Assembly (NCBI RefSeq): GCF_016918855.1
Contig: NZ_JADKYB010000006.1
Span: 1-64,000 of the forward strand
Source: Actinacidiphila acididurans
GTDB taxonomy: Bacteria > Actinomycetota > Actinomycetes > Streptomycetales > Streptomycetaceae
DNA: 64,000 bases
Direction: 5' to 3'
Shown here: positions 60,490 to 64,000 of the stretch, in pieces
Layout of the letters: the number at the start of each line of letters is the position of its first letter
Position numbering within the stretch: the stretch's first letter is position 1
Translations under genes and position numbers: made by a program
Notes under the pieces: model-generated
The model's database searches: none
Told to the model about the DNA's origin: nothing
What the model saw: the letters and a program-made list of their open reading frames with translations, nothing else

Positions 60490-61791
60490 CTACTGCACGC
60501 TGTAGCCGGGCAGCAGCGTCCCGAACTGCTTGGCAGCGGCGTTCAGTCCGTCACGCACCGAGCTCTGGCCCTGGAGGATCTTGATGTACTCCTGCTGGAG
60601 CGGGGTGAACAGGCTGCCCACCTGCGGCAGCGCGACCCGCGGCCGGGCGGTCGCCATGATCGGCCGGAAGCCGGCGATGACCGGGTTCTTGAGCACCTGC
60701 GCGGTGTACGCGGAGGTACGGGTGGGCAGCGTGCCGTTCTTCAGCGCGATCTGCTGCTGGCTCGCCGAGGAGGTCATGAACTCGGTGAACAGGTAGGCCG
60801 CGGCGAGGTTGCGCGAGCCCTGGTAGACCGCCAGGTCGTGGCCGCCGGTCGGGGCGAGCGCCTTGCCGCCGGAGCCGGCCGGCACCGGCGCGTACCCCAG
60901 GTCGGACTCCTTGCCCTGGAACGCCGAGCCGGTCAGGTCGTCGCTCACCGACCACGGGCCCTGCACGATCATGGCGACCTTGCCGGTCCGGAACGAGGTC
61001 TGCATGTTGTCGTAGGCGTTGGCGAAGTCCACCTTCATGGAGGAGGTGTCGTAGATCTTCTTCGCCTCGGTGACGGCGGCGACCGCCTGCGGCGAGTTGA
61101 TCGTCACCTTCTTCGCGGCCGGGTCGGCGAGGTCCGCGCCCTCGCCGAACAGCAGCGGGAACAGGAAGTACGAGTCGGGGTTGACGTACGTGCCGGTGAC
61201 CCCGGGCACCTTGGCCTTGATCGTGGCCGAGTCGGCGATCAACTCGTCCCAGGTGGCGGGGGGTTTGGCGATGCCCGCCCGGGCGAAGATCCGCTTGTTC
61301 CACAGCAGGCCCAGGGTGTCGGTGACCGACGGCACGCCGTACGTCTTCCCGTCGTACTTCGTGGTGTTGAGCGGGCCGGGCAGGAAGTCCTGGGTGCTGC
61401 CGAGGGCCGCGGTGCCGTCCAGCGGCGCGATGTAGTGCAGCGAGGCGTACTCCGGGATCAGCCCCACGTCGGTGCGGATCACGTCCGGGGCGCCCTTGCC
61501 GCTCTGCGCCGCCGCCTTGAACTTCTGCTCCACCGTGGTGAAGTCCACGTTCTGGTACGTGACCTTGATCTTCGGGTACTTCGCCTCGAAATCCTTGACG
61601 AGCGCCTGATACGCCGGGGCCTCGTTCTTCGCGTCGGAGGTGTCCCAGTACGTGATGGTGCCGGACACCGAGGCCGGGTCGGCCGCCGCGGCCTTTGCGC
61701 TGTCACCCGCACCGCCACTGCCGCTGCCGCAGGCGGTCACCCCGAGAACGATCGCCGCGGCCAGTGCCACGGCCGATATGCCACGTCGCAT
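60490..61791 (-). CDS. malE: Maltose/maltodextrin-binding lipoprotein MalE
   Basis: The 433-residue protein begins MRRGISAVALAAAIVLGVTA followed by the lipid-anchoring Cys (VTAC). The mature part has GTITYWDTSDAKNEAPAYQA, DVIRTDVGLIPEYASLHYIA, YGVPSVTDTLGLLWNKRIFA, KPPATWDEL, VAMIVQGPWSVSD and PTGGHDLAVYQGSRNLAAAY, matching the Streptomyces MalE type. AAGGAG lies seven bases before the ATG. Operator-like CTTGC/GCAAG elements lie ~107-135 bases upstream. Confidence 0.95.
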   Translation of the reverse strand: MRRGISAVALAAAIVLGVTACGSGSGGAGDSAKAAAADPASVSGTITYWDTSDAKNEAPAYQALVKDFEAKYPKIKVTYQNVDFTTVEQKFKAAAQSGKGAPDVIRTDVGLIPEYASLHYIAPLDGTAALGSTQDFLPGPLNTTKYDGKTYGVPSVTDTLGLLWNKRIFARAGIAKPPATWDELIADSATIKAKVPGVTGTYVNPDSYFLFPLLFGEGADLADPAAKKVTINSPQAVAAVTEAKKIYDTSSMKVDFANAYDNMQTSFRTGKVAMIVQGPWSVSDDLTGSAFQGKESDLGYAPVPAGSGGKALAPTGGHDLAVYQGSRNLAAAYLFTEFMTSSASQQQIALKNGTLPTRTSAYTAQVLKNPVIAGFRPIMATARPRVALPQVGSLFTPLQQEYIKILQGQSSVRDGLNAAAKQFGTLLPGYSVQ

Positions 61792-61897
61792 ACCTGTACT
61801 CCTTGATGAGGGAAGTGCCCGGTACGCCCGGATCGGTCCGGCGGGGCCGGTGTCGGCCGGCCCCGCTCGGCTCGGGCTGGGCAGGACCGTAACAGCG

Positions 61898-61926
61898 CTG
61901 CAATGCCTTGCGAAAGACTCTGCAAG
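61898..61926 (-). promoter_or_regulatory. MalR operator candidate before malE
   Basis: On the minus strand, CTTGC and GCAAG arms frame AGAGTCTTTC (61907-61926), followed directly by GCATTGCAG. The CTTGCAGAG start is shared with the site before the first LacI gene. Confidence 0.6.
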
Positions 61927-62082
61927 AACTTTTCCCCCGGCGGTGTCCGGCGCCGCGGGGGGCGTACTCCGGCTCGCTCGGGCGCCGCTCGAAGGATGCT
62001 CAACCACCGCGGCCGACCCCGGCCGTTGCGGGCCGGTCGGCTCAACTCCCTTGAAATGTGCGGATGGTTGCACCTGGAACGC

Positions 62083-62103
62083 ATTGCAGCGCCTTGCAGC
62101 AAG
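62083..62103 (+). promoter_or_regulatory. Second TTGCAG cluster upstream of malE
   Basis: ATTGCAG (62083-62089) and CTTGCAG (62093-62099) are direct repeats ten bases apart; the second is part of the perfect dyad CTTGC-A-GCAAG (62093-62103). It lies ~290 bases before malE, so either a second promoter or a looping site is possible. Confidence 0.5.
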
Positions 62104-62218
62104 CCTGTCCGGTCCGATACGGTCCGGACAGCCCCGCGGCGCGGGGGAACGCGGGGCCGGGTGTGACGGCGGCAGGCGCGCCGGTCAACGGCGCGGGGGG
62201 CACGCCGGCACACCAAAA

Positions 62219-62285
62219 GGCGCCCGGCCATGGGCCGGGCGCCCCTTCGTGCACGCTGTTCAGGTCGAACTCCGGGCCGGAGTTC
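62219..62285 (-). terminator. Two consecutive terminator hairpins after glnII
   Basis: Nearest the gene is GAACTCC...GGAGTTC (62267-62285). Further on is the perfect 11-bp stem GGCGCCCGGCC/GGCCGGGCGCC with loop ATG (62219-62243), followed on the minus strand by TTTT, a classic rho-independent form that is rare in this genome. Confidence 0.85.
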
Positions 62286-62292
62286 GGGGTGG

Positions 62293-63312
62293 TCAGACCA
62301 GGCCGGCCTTCTCCAGGGCGCCGGCGCAGGTGTCCACGATCAGCCGGGTCACCACGTACGGGTCGGCGTTCGCGTTCGGGCGGCGGTCCTCGATGTAGCC
62401 CTTCTGCTCCACCTCGACCTGCCACGGGATACGCACCGAGGCGCCGCGGTTGGACACGCCGTAGCTGTACTCGTTCCAGGGCGCGGTCTCGTGCGCGCCG
62501 GTCAGCCGGGACTCGACGCCGGCGCCGTAGTTCTTGATGTGCTCCAGCGGCTTGTCGTCGCGGCCCAGCGCCTCGGCGGCCTCGATGATCGCGTCGTAGC
62601 TCTCGCGCATCTTCTTGGTGGAGAAGTTGGTGTGCGAACCCGCGCCGTTCCAGTCGCCCTTGGCCGGCTTCGGGTCCAGGGTGGCCGACACACCGAAATC
62701 CTCGGCGGTGCGGTACAGCAGCCAGCGGGCCACCCAGAGCTGGTCGGAGACCTCCAGCGGGGACAGCGGGCCGACCTGGAACTCCCACTGGCCGGGCATG
62801 ACCTCGGCGTTGATGCCGGAGATGCCGATGCCCGCGGCCAGGCAGTTGTCCAGGTGCTTCTCGACGACCTCGCGGCCGAAGATCTCGTCCGCGCCGACAC
62901 CGCAGTAGTAACCGCCCTGCGGGGCCGGGAAGCCGCCCTCGGGGAAGCCCAGCGGGCGCGAGCCCTGGAAGAACGTGTACTCCTGCTCGATGCCGAACAG
63001 CGACTCCTGCGCGGCGAACTTCTCGGCCACCTCGCGCAGCGCGGCCCGGGTGTTGGACTCGTGCGGGGTGCCGTCGATGTTCAGCACCTCGCACATCACC
63101 AGCACGTCGTCCCCGCCGCGGATCGGGTCCGGGTAGGAGGCGACCGGCTTGAGCACCCGGTCGGACGCGTGGCCCTCGGCCTGGTTGGTGCTGGAACCGT
63201 CGAAGCCCCAGATCGGAAGCTCCGCCCCGTCGGGGAGGATCTTCGTCTTGGAACGCAGCTTCGCCGTCGGCATGGTGCCGTCTATCCAGATGTACTCGGC
63301 CTTGTAGGTCAC
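62293..63312 (-). CDS. glnII: Glutamine synthetase II (eukaryotic type)
   Basis: The 339-residue enzyme makes glutamine from glutamate and ammonium with ATP. Type II signatures are TYKAEYIWIDGTMPTAKLRS, LPIWGFDGSSTNQAEGHASD, VMCEVLNIDGTPHESNTR, FGIEQEYTFFQ, GYYCGVGADEIFGR, AGIGISGINAEVMPGQWEFQ, GDWNGAGSHTNFST and GASVRIPWQVEVEQKGYIED. No adenylylation site exists in this class, so GlnE does not control it. The GTG at 63312 follows GAAGGA. Its leader contains GTTAAC and GTGAAATAACC near 63418-63439, possibly a GlnR region. Confidence 0.96.
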   Translation of the reverse strand: MTYKAEYIWIDGTMPTAKLRSKTKILPDGAELPIWGFDGSSTNQAEGHASDRVLKPVASYPDPIRGGDDVLVMCEVLNIDGTPHESNTRAALREVAEKFAAQESLFGIEQEYTFFQGSRPLGFPEGGFPAPQGGYYCGVGADEIFGREVVEKHLDNCLAAGIGISGINAEVMPGQWEFQVGPLSPLEVSDQLWVARWLLYRTAEDFGVSATLDPKPAKGDWNGAGSHTNFSTKKMRESYDAIIEAAEALGRDDKPLEHIKNYGAGVESRLTGAHETAPWNEYSYGVSNRGASVRIPWQVEVEQKGYIEDRRPNANADPYVVTRLIVDTCAGALEKAGLV

Positions 63313-63543
63313 GGTGACGCCATCCTTCACGGAACATGATCGCGGGTGCTGGCCGAACAGCGCTGGTCGGGCCGATCGCAGGGTCGCAAGAACGCTTTTC
63401 CCGACTGTTGCCCATCTGTTAACCCAGCGTGAAATAACCCTCGTGACCAGCGGGTACGCCCCATGAGCCCCGCCCGCACCAGGGCCCGTGCGGGGGCCGG
63501 GGGAGCACGGAATCGGACACGGGCCGGCCGGTAGGCTGCGGGC
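63313..63543. promoter_or_regulatory. glnII upstream region, possible GlnR binding
   Basis: This is a divergent gap. The stretch 63418-63445 (GTTAAC, CAGCGTGAAATAACC, CTCGTGAC) is the AT-richest part and contains GTnAC/GAAA-like elements, but their spacing does not match the GTnAC-n6-GAAAC consensus well. Confidence 0.3.
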
Positions 63544-63930
63544 ATGCCGCACACCACCGTGACGTACACCGAGGAACTGGCCGAGTCCGAGGCCTTCGAC
63601 TTCGAGAACTTCGCCGACGACCTGCACTCCGCGCTGGTCACCATCGCGGGCGCCAAGGCAGAGGCCTGCCGTACCCGCTTCACCGGCACCGAGGACAGTT
63701 GGTTCATCGCGGACGGCGACGAGGAGGACTTCCAGGCCGTCCACGTCGAGGTGGCGATCAAGGCCGGCCGCACCGACGAGGTCAGGAGCGAGCTGAGCAG
63801 GGCGGTGCTCGGCCTGATCCGCAAGAACCTGAAGCGGACACCGGAGTTCGAGGTTTACCTGTCGGTCGAGGTGCGGGACATCGACCCGGTCGGGTACGTC
63901 AGCCACGTCGAGCCCCGGCAGGACGCGTGA
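63544..63930 (+). CDS. 5-carboxymethyl-2-hydroxymuconate isomerase-like protein
   Basis: The 128-residue protein begins MPHTTVTYTEELAESEAFDF. Pro-2, exposed after Met removal, is the catalytic base of the tautomerase/CHMI superfamily, and the MPH start is typical of the HpaF branch. FADDLHSALVTIAG, FQAVHVEVAIKAGRTDEVRS and FEVYLSVEVRDID also fit the fold in order. No homoprotocatechuate genes are nearby, so the substrate is unknown. It overlaps the next gene by GTGA. Confidence 0.75.
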   Translation: MPHTTVTYTEELAESEAFDFENFADDLHSALVTIAGAKAEACRTRFTGTEDSWFIADGDEEDFQAVHVEVAIKAGRTDEVRSELSRAVLGLIRKNLKRTPEFEVYLSVEVRDIDPVGYVSHVEPRQDA

Positions 63931-64000
63931 CCATGCGCGTCGGCCTGCTCGGCACCGGGCCGTGGGCGTGGAAGGCGCACGGCCCGGCGCTCGCCGCCCA
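63927..64000 (+). CDS. Gfo/Idh/MocA-type oxidoreductase, N-terminus only
   Basis: Only ~24 codons lie in the window. They read MRVGLLGTGPWAWKAHGPAL from ATG 63933, the dinucleotide-binding start of Gfo/Idh/MocA sugar oxidoreductases (GxGxWA). GTG 63927, overlapping the previous stop, is also in frame. The gene continues past the right edge. Confidence 0.65.
   Translation, partial: MTMRVGLLGTGPWAWKAHGPALAA

Larger units (their letters stand above)
61792..62292. other. malE-glnII intergenic region
   Basis: This 501-base stretch holds no supported gene. It contains the malE control region (61898-61926), a second cluster of TTGCAG half-sites (62083-62103) and, at its right end, the glnII terminators. 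Confidence 0.7.

Noticed and set aside
63418..63445. A GlnR box before glnII
   Set aside because: GTTAAC and GTGAAAT are suggestive, but the GTnAC-n6-GAAAC spacing is not met, so it is listed only as a weak region.
1..64000. tRNA, rRNA, CRISPR, phage attachment or insertion sequence features
   Set aside because: No cloverleaf with a GGTTCRA arm, no regular spaced repeats with unique spacers, and no transposase or integrase motifs were seen by eye.

Overview
The window is very GC-rich (third codon positions almost all G or C), uses GTG starts often, has many 4-base ATGA/GTGA stop-start overlaps, and carries a characteristic gene set: glnII, glnE, a glnA2-type glutamine synthetase, malR with malEFG-aglA lacking its own ATPase, an AfsR/SARP-like regulator and an F420-dependent NADP reductase. 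This points to a Streptomyces or a close relative in the Streptomycetaceae. From memory, the right half resembles the Streptomyces coelicolor chromosome between glnII (SCO2210) and panB (about SCO2256). No tRNA, rRNA, CRISPR array, prophage or intact insertion sequence was seen.

Layout. (1) Bases 1-12000 hold the end of an exopolysaccharide cluster: a Wzx-like flippase with an unusual N-terminal extension of 28-residue tandem repeats (cut by the left edge), a Wzy-like polymerase, two glycosyltransferases, the GDP-fucose enzymes Gmd and Fcl, and a WcaJ-type priming sugar phosphotransferase. A SigE-family sigma factor coupled to a one-pass membrane protein with a PASTA-like ectodomain sits between fcl and the priming transferase. 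(2) Bases 12000-24000 are housekeeping and lineage genes: Rsm22-like protein, CorA, an FAD desaturase, a dimethylargininase (TTG start), a primase/polymerase-like protein, a lipoprotein, methionine aminopeptidase, MFS transporter, F420 reductase, small proteins and a site-2 protease. (3) Bases 24000-36700 hold regulators and exporters: a 1237-residue AfsR-like regulator with a large AT-rich palindrome in its linker, a DrrAB-like ABC exporter, an ECF sigma/zinc-finger anti-sigma pair, panB, a DHA2 exporter with its TetR repressor and operator, and a membrane-anchored exo/endonuclease/phosphatase protein. (4) Bases 36700-64000 are nitrogen and sugar metabolism: nadE, a first alpha-glucoside operon (LacI, binding protein, two permeases, GH13), glnA2 with a gamma-glutamylcyclotransferase-like gene, glnE, then malR, aglA and malEFG, and finally glnII.

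How parts work together. Both sugar operons encode a lipoprotein, two CUT1 permeases and an intracellular alpha-glucosidase but no ATPase, so they probably share a distant MsiK-type ATPase. Their control regions share CTTGCAGAG...CGCAA motifs, suggesting related or cross-talking LacI repressors. GlnA2 lacks the tyrosine that GlnE adenylylates, and its neighbour is a gamma-glutamyl-releasing enzyme homologue, which fits a gamma-glutamyl-amine role more than ammonium assimilation.

Limits: everything was read by eye; domain names come from recognisable motifs, not from database searches. Starts were chosen by ribosome binding sites, overlaps and remembered homologues.
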